From Tetracentron sinense (Eukaryota; Streptophyta; Magnoliopsida; Trochodendrales; Trochodendraceae): a DNA stretch of 64,000 nucleotides. Position 1 is the first letter of the stretch. Each line of letters opens with the position of its first letter. Position numbers and translations under genes: made by a program. Below are positions 1 to 10,198 of the stretch, in pieces. A model generated the notes under the pieces. The model made no database searches and was not told the origin of the DNA. It worked only from the letters and a program-made list of their open reading frames with translations. The stretch lies in contig JABCRI010000994.1 of NCBI GenBank assembly GCA_015143295.1, positions 186,001-250,000 of the forward strand. The letters are read 5' to 3'.

Positions 1-229
1 GACTTTGCAGCATCTTTATTTTTAAAAGGGGGTTTTTGTACATCAGCTACTAAGTTCTTCCCAGTTTGCAAATACACTTTTATGTGTAAACCTTTTGCAA
101 ATCGACTCATTGTTTTTCAAGAGTTAGACAAATACCCCAAACCTTACTTCCGTTAGAGTTAGACTTTCGTTTGAAAGTGTTACTAAAAAGACTAGTATGC
201 CCTTAATAGATTTCATAACCTCACAAAGT
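1..229. other. Intergenic, nothing recognised
   Basis: AT-rich plant spacer at the left window edge. I see no coding exon, RNA gene or clear repeat boundary in it. Confidence 0.5.
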
Positions 230-570
230 CTTTTTAATTGCTCTTGAACCATGATTAGTAAGTTTTAACCGTTATGAGTAATTATTGTAATTTTTTTCTA
301 AAAATTAAGGTTAGATGTTTTAACCTTAATAATTGAATCTTAACCAAAGTTAAAGAGAATTAAAAGGGAACACATTAATTTATTTATTTTTAAATCTACA
401 AACCAAAGTTAGATGAGTTAGTGAATCTTAATCATAGTTAAAAGGGGACAAATTAATTTTTTTCTAAAAACCAAGGTTAGCTGCTTTAACCCTAAGGATT
501 AGTGAATCTTAGACAACAATTAAAAGGAGTTAAAAGGAAACACGTTAATTTTCTAATTTTTTTTCTAAAA
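230..570. repeat. Three short direct units of the fold-back repeat family
   Basis: The motif order 'AAACCAAGGTTAG ... GTGAATCTTAA ... AGTTAAAAGGG' recurs about every 85-110 bp (near 300-385, 400-455 and 465-550). The units are degenerate 3' arms of the window-wide fold-back family (see 18595-20010 and 45920-46640). No coding potential is seen. Confidence 0.5.
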
Positions 571-984
571 ACCAAGGTTCTAGGCCAGATCAAATCTCAT
601 CCCTATATTCGTAGGGAGATGTCAAAGGAGGACGATATAAAGGAATCAGGGCCAATTCCGATTGAACTCATGGAGAATTCAATCGCACCCTAATGCCAAT
701 ACTTGTCCCTTTAACACCAATTAATAGGCCTGAGCTAGGAATTTTGACATATATCAAGAAAATGGATGGAATTGGGGTATGGGGCCTTGGGGTTCGGTAG
801 CCCACGAGATAATTTTTTTTTTTGGTGGTAATGAGTCCATTGGGGTCATAAAATGCGTTAATGTTAAATGTTAAAAAGGAGTCCAATAATAAGAAAATTA
901 AACATAGATCCCCTCCCCCTTTCAATAGAGTCATTATATAAATAAAATTTAAAAAAATGCTTAAATTACAACGCATTTCCAATA

Positions 985-2125
985 TGTAACGAAATGCCGA
1001 TATTCATTGGTTCCTGTCGACCTTTTTAATATTCACTAACTGTGGTTAAGATTCACTCACCTTATCATCCAATTAACCTTAGTTTTTAGAAGAGAGAAAA
1101 AAAAGTAAAATAATAATAACTTTAAGTTGGTTAAGCTTAACTACATTAAAGGGGATGAAATGGGAAGACATTTGATTATGTAGTCAAATGCGGGGTGGGC
1201 TAATCATTACTTTAAAATTATTGTATTTTTATATACTTTTTTTTGGAGATTGTTTTTTCACGTGTGCATCTCCCTGCTTGACACATGTCTCTTTTAACAC
1301 CCATTAATTGTGGTTAACATTCACTCACTCATTAATTGTGGACTATATACAAAATATACATATTATGTATTTTTAAAAGAATTATAAATATAATATATTT
1401 AACTTTCAAAAAAATTGGGAGGGGGGACCCAGCCCGGACTGTGGTTAAGATTTATTAACCTTGGGATTTAACAATATTACCTTAGTTTTTTTATAAAAAA
1501 AAAATTAACCGTAAAGGTGAAAAATAATTATTCATCTCAAGGGTAACTTGGCCTTTCAATATGTGCAACTTTATAAAATATAAACTGATCCATTTTATAA
1601 AGATTGCTAATGGCATAAGTAAAAACAGGGAGCTTCATTTTTCCACCTTGAAGTATAGCTCATCACTTCACTTATCTTTCTATTTAAACTGTTTTATAAA
1701 CCTTTTTTTTTGGTAAAGTTTTATAAACTTCACCTTTCAATAAAATAAAACATTTAGGTGTGTTCTTCTAGTGAAAAAAGTAAAGAAAAAAAAAATTTAA
1801 ATTTTCTTTCAAAATAACCATCAAAAGATAGAAGGAGTAATCTTAACCATTCGAGTGATGTACATAGGAAAGGGAAATGCTTAATTTACTGCCGCATTAG
1901 ACTATGTAGTCTAATGTGCAGTCCTCATTGGTCCATGCCTCCTTTTTACCACACATCAACTGTAGTTAAGATTCATCCACTCTTAAGGTTAAGCAATCTA
2001 GCCTTGGTTTTTTAACTTTAATTTTCTTAAGCTTAACCATAGTTAAAGGAGTGTTAAAAGGGACATGTGGCCATGGCATTAGACTACATAGTCTACATGC
2101 GTGGTGTGCTAATCACTCCCCCGTT
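985..2125. repeat. Fold-back repeat copies in spacer
   Basis: At least three copies lie here (about 985-1215, 1235-1530 and 1885-2125). Each has a left arm with AACTGTGGTTAAGATTCA and ACCTTAGTTTTTAG, then an AT-rich centre. The right arm is roughly the reverse complement and ends in AGTTAAAGG ... AAAAGGGACA. The copy at 1885-2125 is bounded by palindromic GCATTAGACTA and TAGTCTA sequences. It is probably a non-autonomous transposon family; the superfamily is unknown. Confidence 0.5.
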
Positions 2126-2277
2126 AGTATGTGAATCCCCTTACAATTTGAGATTCATGTTAAGTTTTAAAAAGTTCATTTTACAACCCTACTTTAACTA
2201 GACTTGAAACTGGCAAAGAGCACAAGGACGGATACAACATGATAGATATTCAATCATAAGAGGGTAAGATACACTAA

Positions 2278-2977
2278 GGGTGTGTTCGTTTGACAAGAAA
2301 GTGAGAAAAAATAAAAGAGAAGTGTGTTTTCTTACATTTGGTTTGTAAGAAACTTTCATTTTTTTTATACTTTTTCAATAATGACAAACATTCTCTCAAA
2401 AAAACCTCATCCTCTTTTGATGGTTATTTTGCAAGAAAATTTTAAGGTTTTTTTTTTTTTTACCCACTTTCTCGCCAAACAAGCAAGAAAATGAGTGAAA
2501 GAAAAGAAACAAAATTTTCCTTTCAAAACAACCATCAAAAAATGGAAGAATTTTTTGAGAGATAGTGTCACTTCTAAGAAAGTGCAAGAAAATAAAAGTG
2601 TTTCTTGCAAACCAAACGCAAGAAAAGTACAAAAAAACTCAGTGTGGGAAAGTAAAAAAAATTGAGTTTTCTTGTGTTCAGTATGCAAGAAACACAGTTT
2701 CATTTTCTTGCATTTTCTCACTATCAATTTTTTTTTACTTTCCCTCACTTTCTCGCAAAATAAACACACCCGAGAAAATGAGGGAAAGTAAAAGAAAAGT
2801 GAGTTTTCTTACACTTTTCTTGTGTTCGATGGGCAAAAAACATAGTTTCATTTTCTTGCATTTCCTCAATAGTGACACTTTTTCCCAAAAACTTTCTATA
2901 TCTTTTTATAGTTATTTTGAAAAAAAATATAAGTTTCTTTTTAAAAAAAATAAAATTTCTCGCCGAACAACGCACCC
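2278..2977. mobile_element. Composite Tourist-like (PIF/Harbinger) MITE
   Basis: The element starts GGGTGTGTTCGTTTG and ends CGAACAACGCACCC, so it has imperfect terminal inverted repeats. It is flanked on both sides by TAA (2275-2277 and 2978-2980), the target duplication typical of PIF/Harbinger MITEs. Internal copies of the end sequence (CACTTTCTCGCCAAACAA near 2464 and CTCGCAAAATAAACACACCC near 2753) show that it is two or three fused or nested copies. Apparent open frames inside are low-complexity Phe/Lys-rich strings and are not genes. Confidence 0.7.
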
Positions 2978-2980
2978 TAA

Positions 2981-3624
2981 GAGCAGGGTTTAGTTCATTG
3001 CTCCGTTGGCAACTGTATATTATTTACATCAGTGGTCAACTCACCCAACAGAGGGTCCCTCTTTCTTGATCCCAACCTTTGTCGGCTAAGTTGGAAAAGG
3101 ACGGACTAAGTCACAGGTTCCTTGTGCCATGAGTTTCACATATTAAGGAGGCTAGCCCAGTTGAAGAAGTCAATATTTTTATGAAAAATTCAATATTTTT
3201 GTTAACTCTTATTATAGGTGCAACACCTGACATTGCTACCCCTTCAATATATTTAAAAAAAATATCAAAATGAAGAAATTATGGTTTGTACCAATTCTCA
3301 AGGTAACAGCGAGATATAATAACACTTGTAGCTACCACAATGAGACTTCGGAAGTCTTGCTACTGAAGCTAGCATTTTTCGTATCTCCATTAGAAGCAAA
3401 GAACTTACTGTAATTCAGTGGAGGATGATCTTATAATGGTAGACACTATCCCTTCGTCAACTTCATATCATCAAATATCAGCAAACATGATCAGAAACAA
3501 GAAATCAATGCTGAATTTGTATTCCCATTTAGACATAACAAGGGAGGGAGAGAGAGAGCGAGAGGCTTTAGCAGTCAAAGAACTAATGGTCACTAACTAG
3601 AATGTCCTAAATCAAAAAAAAAAA
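2981..3624. other. Intergenic, nothing recognised
   Basis: Spacer between the Tourist-like MITE and a tandem repeat. No exon, RNA gene or repeat boundary could be supported. Confidence 0.4.
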
Positions 3625-4036
3625 TGCCGAGAATCGCCACTAAACTGTCCTAATCAACAAAAATCAAATTTCCTTGAGACAATACCTGCAACAGCTAGAT
3701 GAAGCATCTGCTTCCCCCCCTTAGTACTGACATTGGATGAACTAAAGTGCCATTGTCCTAATGAAAAAACCAAGGCCAAGAATCACCACTAAACAGTCAT
3801 AATCAACAAATATCAGTCTTCCTGTGTGACCTCATCAGCAAGACTGCAACAGAGTTACCTGAAGCATCTGCTTCTACCCATTAGTATTGGCACTGAGAAA
3901 AACACTATAAGGTCATAAACTAGAATGTGCCAATAAAAAATAAGAATGAGAATCACCACTAATAAGTCCTAATAAAAAAATGCCAATCTTCCTGTGAGAC
4001 CATATCTGCAACAGAGTTAGCTGAAGCAAAGCCTTC
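3625..4036. repeat. Three tandem units of about 160 bp downstream of the 450-aa gene
   Basis: Three diverged direct units (about 3630-3712, 3779-3872 and 3949-4035) share the order GAATCACCACTAA, then GTCCTAATCAACAAA, then TCTTCCTGTG, then GCAACAGAGTTA, then GAAGCATCTGCTTC. Spacing is about 150-170 bp. They lie 3' of the minus-strand gene ending at 4968 and may lie in its distal 3' region. No protein is encoded. Confidence 0.6.
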
Positions 4037-4967
4037 ATATGGATATGAGATATATGCATATCATTGAACCTTAGAAGAGAATCTTCGTGAATGGTACATC
4101 GCATATATAAAAAACAGAAAGAGAAAAAAAAATGGATTCAGCTTCAATGCATCGTCTCCACAAGCCTCTCCTCCCCCTGCTTTTCAATCTGCATACTTGT
4201 TGATATCACCAAAGTCTAAGTGGGGTAATTTTCAATCAAACTAGTGTTGGTCTTGCTTCCATGAAGAAACTTAGTAGCATCTATGGCATTGAAAAACGCA
4301 AGAAGAAATTGGAGAAGGTAAAGCAAATGCTGTAATGAAAAACCCAAGTGGTCTCCACTCTCCAGCATTTATTTGAGTTTGATAATTAAGTTCCAGTCTC
4401 TACTGGAACTTCTTGTCAGCATTACATGCAGATCTTCAACTGTGGTACCTAACAAAGGAACATAACAGAGAAAGCGATAGTTGCAAACAGAAAAGAGTTT
4501 TAATAAATGCTGGATAAGGTTAGGAAAATGTATCATGGAACAGCAAGAGACCTTACAATCTTCTCTTTAAGAAAAAGGAAAGAGAAAAAAAACAAATAAC
4601 ATGAACTGAAGATAGAAGTCAAGCTTCGTAGCCAATCCTTTCCATGCAAGGAGAGTCCATACATGAAGTTTGGATCCTTTCGCCGAGACCAGACAATCTT
4701 CTTGTTCTGAAACCTTCCTTCTAACGGATTTGTTCTTGAAACTCACTCAACGTTACCTGTATTGATCAAATTGGAACGGTCCACGGCCAAGCAACAAAAG
4801 ATGAACTTTCAGTTTTGAAGTGAAACAAATAGAAGATTTCAATGTGGGTTTCTAACTAATAATTCATCCTTTCTAGGAAGAAACAAGAAATAAGGTTTCA
4901 ATGGGTATCATGGACTCTATTTTCATGGAAATGGTTGGTTATGAAAAGTTTGATTTCTATCTGCTGT

Positions 4968-6320
4968 TTATCCCTGATAAAATAGTTCATGTACAACCGA
5001 CCCTCTTTGAGATCTTGGAATTGAATTGCCATGAGTCCATGCATCACTAACGACTTTAGAACTCAAATGGCTGCTGATATCATTAGCAACATAGAGTTCT
5101 GATAAACCATGGCTTCCCCCAGCCAGTCTCATGCCTTCTCCATTCATCCTGAGACCTAATATGTTGTTCTGGTCTTGTGATGGATTTCCCAAACCGACTT
5201 GGCTTTGAATCTTAAAACCACCATTTAAACCATGACAAAGTGGAATGGGAAACCCAGTTCCAGCACTTGAAGCCAGACTGAACTTTTTTTTACCAAAATA
5301 ATCCAGATCTTTTGAACCTGTATGAGCAACATTTTTTAATTTTTCTTCTTGCTGGACAGCCGTAATATATCCATAACGGATGTTTGAATCAAGCATTGGA
5401 TTTTCTTTTCCAGCATTCACAGCCGTTCTATTCCCAGCCATCTGTTCTTGAAAATTGTTGCACGAAGAAGAATTGAGCCTCAGGTTTTCAATATGGGTCT
5501 CAGGTAAGACGGAGGGTAGAGTCAAATAAATAGAAGAAGAAACATGATCAGAAGGAGAAGTTGAGAAAGTCGACTCATTAATAGAAGAACCCAACCTTTC
5601 TCCGTTTTCCTTTTCTGTTGAGGTCATGGGAGCAATATTTTGGCAGTAGTCAGCTTGACCTTCAAGGCCTTCGTAACAATCACGAGAACCGTTGGTCCTT
5701 TTACGTTTTACAGGACCCACAAAAGAACCATCGTTGCATTTTCGAACATCCAATCCTGACTTGAAGCTGTTCTGACGCTGCACCTCATCAATCTCCTGTT
5801 CATAACTCCCCTCTCTCACTGTTGACCCTACAGCAGTATCATCACCCATCACTTTGCGCATTTCCTCCCTCATTGAGATAAGCATGTCCTCTCCGGCAAC
5901 TTTTAGCTCCTCTAATATGGATTCCATGAAGATGCGATTACTATTCAGTGTGGCTGCCACATGGGATCTGCTCTTACTCTTCCTTGTATTGACTTCTTTG
6001 TAAGAAGGCCTCTCCCTCCTCTCATTATATTCTGGATCATCTTCCTTCTTGCCCGATTTGCTTGATCGAGTTTGGATCTTATTAACTTTCACAAATTCAA
6101 AATGCCCCCCCGTGCCAGGAGTTAATCTATCCTTCTGTTGGAATACAGAGGTACCACCTGTTTCATTGGTTTTCGGCGACATCCAATTGGAAACCAGCAT
6201 ATGCTTCTTGAGAACTGGCTCTCCGCTAGAACTGGATTTGGGTTCATCACTCGAAGAATCAAAGTGGCTGTCTCTCTTTCTGAATTCCCACCGTTGCTGA
6301 AATTTCTGGCTATGACTCAT
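4968..6320 (-). CDS. Uncharacterised plant protein, 450 aa
   Basis: A single uninterrupted coding exon of 450 codons. I do not recognise the family. The protein is hydrophilic and probably largely disordered: a Ser/Asp/Lys-rich N-terminus (about 1-50), a basic RKSKSRSH stretch near residue 115, then a short charged probable helix around 125-160 (SILEELKVAGEDMLISMREE), then a Ser/Asn-rich C-terminal half. The KRKR stretch near 205 could be a nuclear localisation signal. No signal peptide or membrane segment is visible. The start is preferred because a good splice acceptor (CTGCATCCAG on the minus strand) ends one base before the ATG, so the 5' UTR is split and this is the first ATG of the coding exon. 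A nuclear role is only inferred from the basic motifs. Confidence 0.75.
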   Translation of the reverse strand: MSHSQKFQQRWEFRKRDSHFDSSSDEPKSSSSGEPVLKKHMLVSNWMSPKTNETGGTSVFQQKDRLTPGTGGHFEFVKVNKIQTRSSKSGKKEDDPEYNERRERPSYKEVNTRKSKSRSHVAATLNSNRIFMESILEELKVAGEDMLISMREEMRKVMGDDTAVGSTVREGSYEQEIDEVQRQNSFKSGLDVRKCNDGSFVGPVKRKRTNGSRDCYEGLEGQADYCQNIAPMTSTEKENGERLGSSINESTFSTSPSDHVSSSIYLTLPSVLPETHIENLRLNSSSCNNFQEQMAGNRTAVNAGKENPMLDSNIRYGYITAVQQEEKLKNVAHTGSKDLDYFGKKKFSLASSAGTGFPIPLCHGLNGGFKIQSQVGLGNPSQDQNNILGLRMNGEGMRLAGGSHGLSELYVANDISSHLSSKVVSDAWTHGNSIPRSQRGSVVHELFYQG

Positions 6321-7545
6321 TCTGGATGCAGTATATCAACAAAACAAGAGCTTCACTAACTTTGAAGTATATAAGGACGACAATCAGGTCATCATGAACT
6401 ACAACTGAATGATGCATTCAACACCCGGAGACTCTTGACTGGTGCTTTTATGGGTTGCTTAAATGGGAAAGAAGCTCAATCAAAAGACTACCCCTTAAAA
6501 TGTTCCTTGAGCTCAAAAGGAAAATCAAAACACATATTGCGATCGGATCCCTTCTCCCGCCAAATTAAATCTATTAATGTGAGATCAAGGCTAATAACTC
6601 TGGCATCTTCACCTCTTTCCTTGTTCCGTCTTCAAAAGCGAACAACAACCAAAAGTTGATCAGAAAATGATAATCAAAACAACAATCCAACAGTCACAAA
6701 AACATTATTCAATTTTACTATTCAAACCAGAAAAAAAAATGAGAGCAACATAAGCAAAATAAAAACAGAATAAGTCCTTTGACCTGCTTCATATATTTAT
6801 ACACAACATCATCAACCACTTACAAAATATAAAATAGAAAATAGAAAAAAAAAAAAGGTGCCCAATATCATAAACTTAATCAATCCCCAATTTTAATTTC
6901 GTAATCCAACCTAGAAATTACAATTTGATAATTAGTAAGAAATCTCCCCACAAAGTAAGAAATCTCATGCTCCTCTACAACACCCAAAATTATCACCATA
7001 AGCGAGGTGTTAATACAAACAAATAAAGAAATAACAGAAAACAAGGGCAAAAGCAATAATCAAACCCACTACTCAAGAAATTAAAAAATCTGGTTTGCCA
7101 CTTCAAGTAACCCAGAAATATTAAACAGACCCACATGAGCATAATCAATGAAGCTATAAAAAAAAAACCACTTAAAACCTCAAACTGGGGGAGGAAGACA
7201 CAGAAGCTTAAACCACAAACTAATAACAGCATAAAGATCAGAAAGACAAGAAGAAATAAGGAACAGCCCACAAAAGAATGATAAAAAATGAAACCCCACC
7301 AAAAAAATGATCATAAGTCCTATAAGGAGCAACATACAAGAAAAAGAAAATGATAATCTAGAGGAAATCAAAGAAAAAGTCAGGTTTTTTTTTTGGGGTG
7401 ATAGATGGGTTCTTAGTACCTTATTTATGTGAATGAGAAGATAGATAATACAAGAGATTCATCTCCTCTCTTCTCCATCATTCCCTCCATTTCTCTTTGC
7501 AGCTGTATGCCTCTATTCTCTAAAAGAAGAAAAAAGGAACTTCCC
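6321..7545 (-). other. 5'-UTR intron and leader exon of the 450-aa gene
   Basis: On the minus strand a donor AATAAG|GTACTA lies at 7420/7419 and the acceptor at 6323-6322 gives an intron of about 1.1 kb. The leader exon (about 7420-7545) is GA-rich on the minus strand. The intron is AT-rich with no open frame of interest. The transcription start was not identified. Confidence 0.5.
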
Positions 7546-8049
7546 ATGTAGTGTCCTCCCTCTGTTGTGTTCTGTATATGGATTATTGGTTAGTGAGTGG
7601 GTGCAGTGGCAAAGAGTCATGGGGTTTCCTTTTTTCCAATAAATTGGTCTGCAAACCCATTACAGTAATTGATTCCTTCTTTCAGATAAAAGTTAAGAGT
7701 GATAGCCCCAACCCCATTTTCGCAAGATGGATCCCACCTCACCCAACTCCAGCCCTCAGTTTGCAAACAAACTTTCCTTTTTCGGTCCAAATGTAAAATT
7801 GCCACATTCCCCATACCACAACCTCACTTACCTTTCTTGGTGAGACACTTTCCTTTACCTTTATCCACAAATTACAAAGCTCTCAAGTCTTAATTCTCAT
7901 TTCTCAGCATGTAACACTAACAACTCTGGGTAAAAGATATCCCCCCTCCATACACACACTTATTTATTACTCTAATATATATATATGCATGCAGGTTGGT
8001 TCCACGGGCACCTCCCATTAACTCTCAGATTTGGAGATGAGATTTCGTC
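7546..8049. other. Upstream region of the 450-aa gene, no feature resolved
   Basis: Probable promoter side of the minus-strand gene. It includes a short AT dinucleotide tract near 7973-7986. No convincing TATA element or transposon end could be assigned. Confidence 0.35.
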
Positions 8050-8260
8050 TGGCCCTCACCAATAGGGGTGGAGCCTGGGCACGTGCCACCCCTAAACATT
8101 TGAAATATATATATATATATAGCATAGCATGGGCATGGAGGTGGGTGTCCTCTTCTAAACTTTTGAAATCAAAATATATTTTATAATATGTTATTTAATT
8201 ATTTAATAAGGCATAGTCATAGGACAGGAAGACAACTGCTCCAATAAATAAAGGGGAAAT
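8050..8260. repeat. Degenerate repeat unit with an AT microsatellite, related to 42410-42740
   Basis: It contains 'AACTTTTGAAAT', an AT tract (8105-8122), 'GTTATTTAATTATTTAATAAGGCATAGTCATAGGACA' as separate blocks, and 'CAACTGC'. The same block order recurs four times at 42410-42740. It is probably a dispersed repeat with tandem organisation elsewhere. Confidence 0.45.
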
Positions 8261-8429
8261 AATACCTGGAGGATATGTACAAAATTTATGGACGAAATGA
8301 CCCACAAACTTAGTCAATAATTTTTTTCCCCTGGGCTACGCCCCCTAACCCCCATCCCCTATAATGTGCCCCTACAATAAATTCCTGGCTTTGCCCCTAT
8401 TCGCCAAGTGAAAATCATCTACCCCGTCC

Positions 8430-8640
8430 CACAAGTCAACACGTGTCCCTTTTAATACCCCTTAACTGGGGTTAAGATTCACTAACTCTTAAGGTCCTAC
8501 CTTGTAACCTTGATTTTTAGAAGAAAATAAATAACCAAAATAGTTTTAAGAAAATTAACCAGGGTTAAAATTGCAATTAAAGGGGCTCCGTGAGTGGTCA
8601 AGATAATTTTGGTCTAGCGAGGGTCAAATCAAATCTGATC
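8430..8640. repeat. Fold-back repeat family copy
   Basis: The left arm contains CACGTGTCCCTTTTAA and GGTTAAGATTCACTAA; the right arm contains CAGGGTTAAAATTGCAATTAAAGG. Same family as the copies at 18595-20010. No genes are inside. Confidence 0.5.
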
Positions 8641-8688
8641 CCTTCAGTTTGTGCTTCAAGCTGATGTCATGTGTCACTTAACGTGTAC

Positions 8689-8690
<2 letters not shown>

Positions 8691-8730
<40 letters not shown>

Positions 8731-8740
8731 TCTCTTTTCT
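8691..8740. repeat. (CT)n microsatellite
   Basis: About 17 uninterrupted CT dinucleotides, followed by a degenerate TCTTCTCTTT tract. Confidence 0.9.
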
Positions 8741-8984
8741 TAAGTCTCTTAATTACTTATTTGTAAGTCTATATCTCTCCTCTTAAATTTCTCTTAATTA
8801 ATGCATTATTTCACTAATATCTTCGTCTCCTCTTTTTCTTTATGTTCATACATTAAGAATTGATCTAATTAAGGCATTAAGAGACATTATTAAGAAATTA
8901 AATAAAATTTTAATGAACTATTTTTATGATAAAGAGAATCTACATCACCTCTCTCGTATTAAGTTTATCTTAATTAATGTATGA

Positions 8985-9210
8985 GCAGCGATAGCGGAGC
9001 TCGGGGTCTGTTGCTTAACTCATCGTCGTGTCCCTTCTAACACTCTAACCTTAGTTAAGCATAACTAAATTAAATTATGGTTTTTTTCTTCTTAAAACTA
9101 AGATTGGATTGCTTAACCTTAGTGGTGAATAAATCTTAACTACAGTTGGTAAGTGTTAAAAAGTGGGGGAAGACCGGCCATTTCGTTATATAATGGAAAG
9201 GAAACTGTCG
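8985..9210. repeat. Fold-back repeat family copy, opposite arm order
   Basis: It contains ACTCTAACCTTAGTTAAGC and, after a short AT-rich centre, GGTGAATAAATCTTAAC and CAGTTGGTAAGTGTTAAAA. Its arms match the family described at 18595-20010. Confidence 0.45.
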
Positions 9211-9311
9211 GTGAGATAGAATGTCATTTTAATTTTTTTTTAAATGTCATTTGAAATTTTTTTTTTTTAAAAGTTTATCTCAATTCTCGTCTCGTGCATT
9301 GTACGGTGTTT

Positions 9312-9427
9312 GCTACTATATATACACTATTTAACGCCCTCTCAAGCTAGGATGATATTTTTTTATATACACTATTTAACGCCGCTACTATATATACACT
9401 ATTTAACGCCCTCTCAAGCTAGGATGG
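9312..9427. repeat. Direct duplication, period 72 bp
   Basis: The block from GCTACTATATATACACT through CTCAAGCTAGGATG (9312-9355) is repeated almost exactly at 9384-9427. The shared TATACACTATTTAACGCC also appears a third time at the junction. It looks like a recent local duplication. Confidence 0.8.
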
Positions 9428-10198
9428 TTTTTTTTTTCCGTGTTAAACGTGAGTTGTCCGGAGCTCAAGACTAATTCTAAAGTGTATTTGGCCTTTGATG
9501 GTAGTCTTGGGATCAAAAATTCAAAACGAGTCCCACAGAATTGGTAGTTTTTGTTCAAATTTTATTTGTCTTACTTATCAAAATTTGAAAATATCTGTCT
9601 ACTAAACTTTTTCATGTTTAAATAGGTAGGTGCCATGGATTGAGCTTCTGCTACCTGGAGCTGTAGAAGCAAGGACAATGAGCCACATCAAGGTGAGTGA
9701 CCGGACGGCCACATCACCAGAAATAACTAGCTATCTTCCAACACACCCAAGGTTCACCAGTCCACACTGGTGCGTCTGCAATGCTTTCCATGGCAGGAGC
9801 CCCCTCTCGGCTTTTGGGAGTTCTAACTGTATATGTAGGCCTCTTTCACCATGGGTACCAAACAGGCAGCAAAGAAAGGAAACAAATATTAGATTAACAA
9901 GGCAAAAAAAAAAAAGCGGCACAAAGAGGAGCTTGCCAAAACAATATAAACCAAAACTATTACAGATAAAAATTTAGACAATAGAACTGAACCGACTAAT
10001 CTGCTACTAGACCCCAAAAAAACCCTAGATGGAATAGTAAATGATTTTCGCCAAGAGGCTTTTTTTTTTCTTTTTTTCTTTTACTCTCCGCTTTTTCCCG
10101 ACACAGAAGACCTTTGCTAAAACTGGAACCTCTGATAAGAATATTAAGGTGGTTGTGAAACTGCTGCACATTGCTATAAGAAAAAAATCCTCTCCCCC
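9428..10198. other. Spacer and probable 3' UTR of the zinc-finger gene
   Basis: Nothing coding is supported. The part next to 10199 should hold the 3' UTR of the minus-strand C2H2 gene. An open frame of 115 codons at 9630-9977 (+) has no recognisable motif and is not annotated. Confidence 0.4.

Noticed and set aside
2396..3069. Several overlapping open frames rich in Phe, Lys and Cys
   Set aside because: They lie mostly within the Tourist-like MITE and occur on both strands because of its inverted AT-rich repeats.
4261..4335. 24-codon frame starting MKKLSSIYGIEKRKKK
   Set aside because: Very short, basic-rich by chance, with no conservation evidence and no promoter signal.
9630..9977. 115-codon open frame on the plus strand
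   Set aside because: No recognisable domain, biased toward chance openness, and overlapped by an equally open minus frame. It lies where the 3' UTR of the zinc-finger gene is expected.
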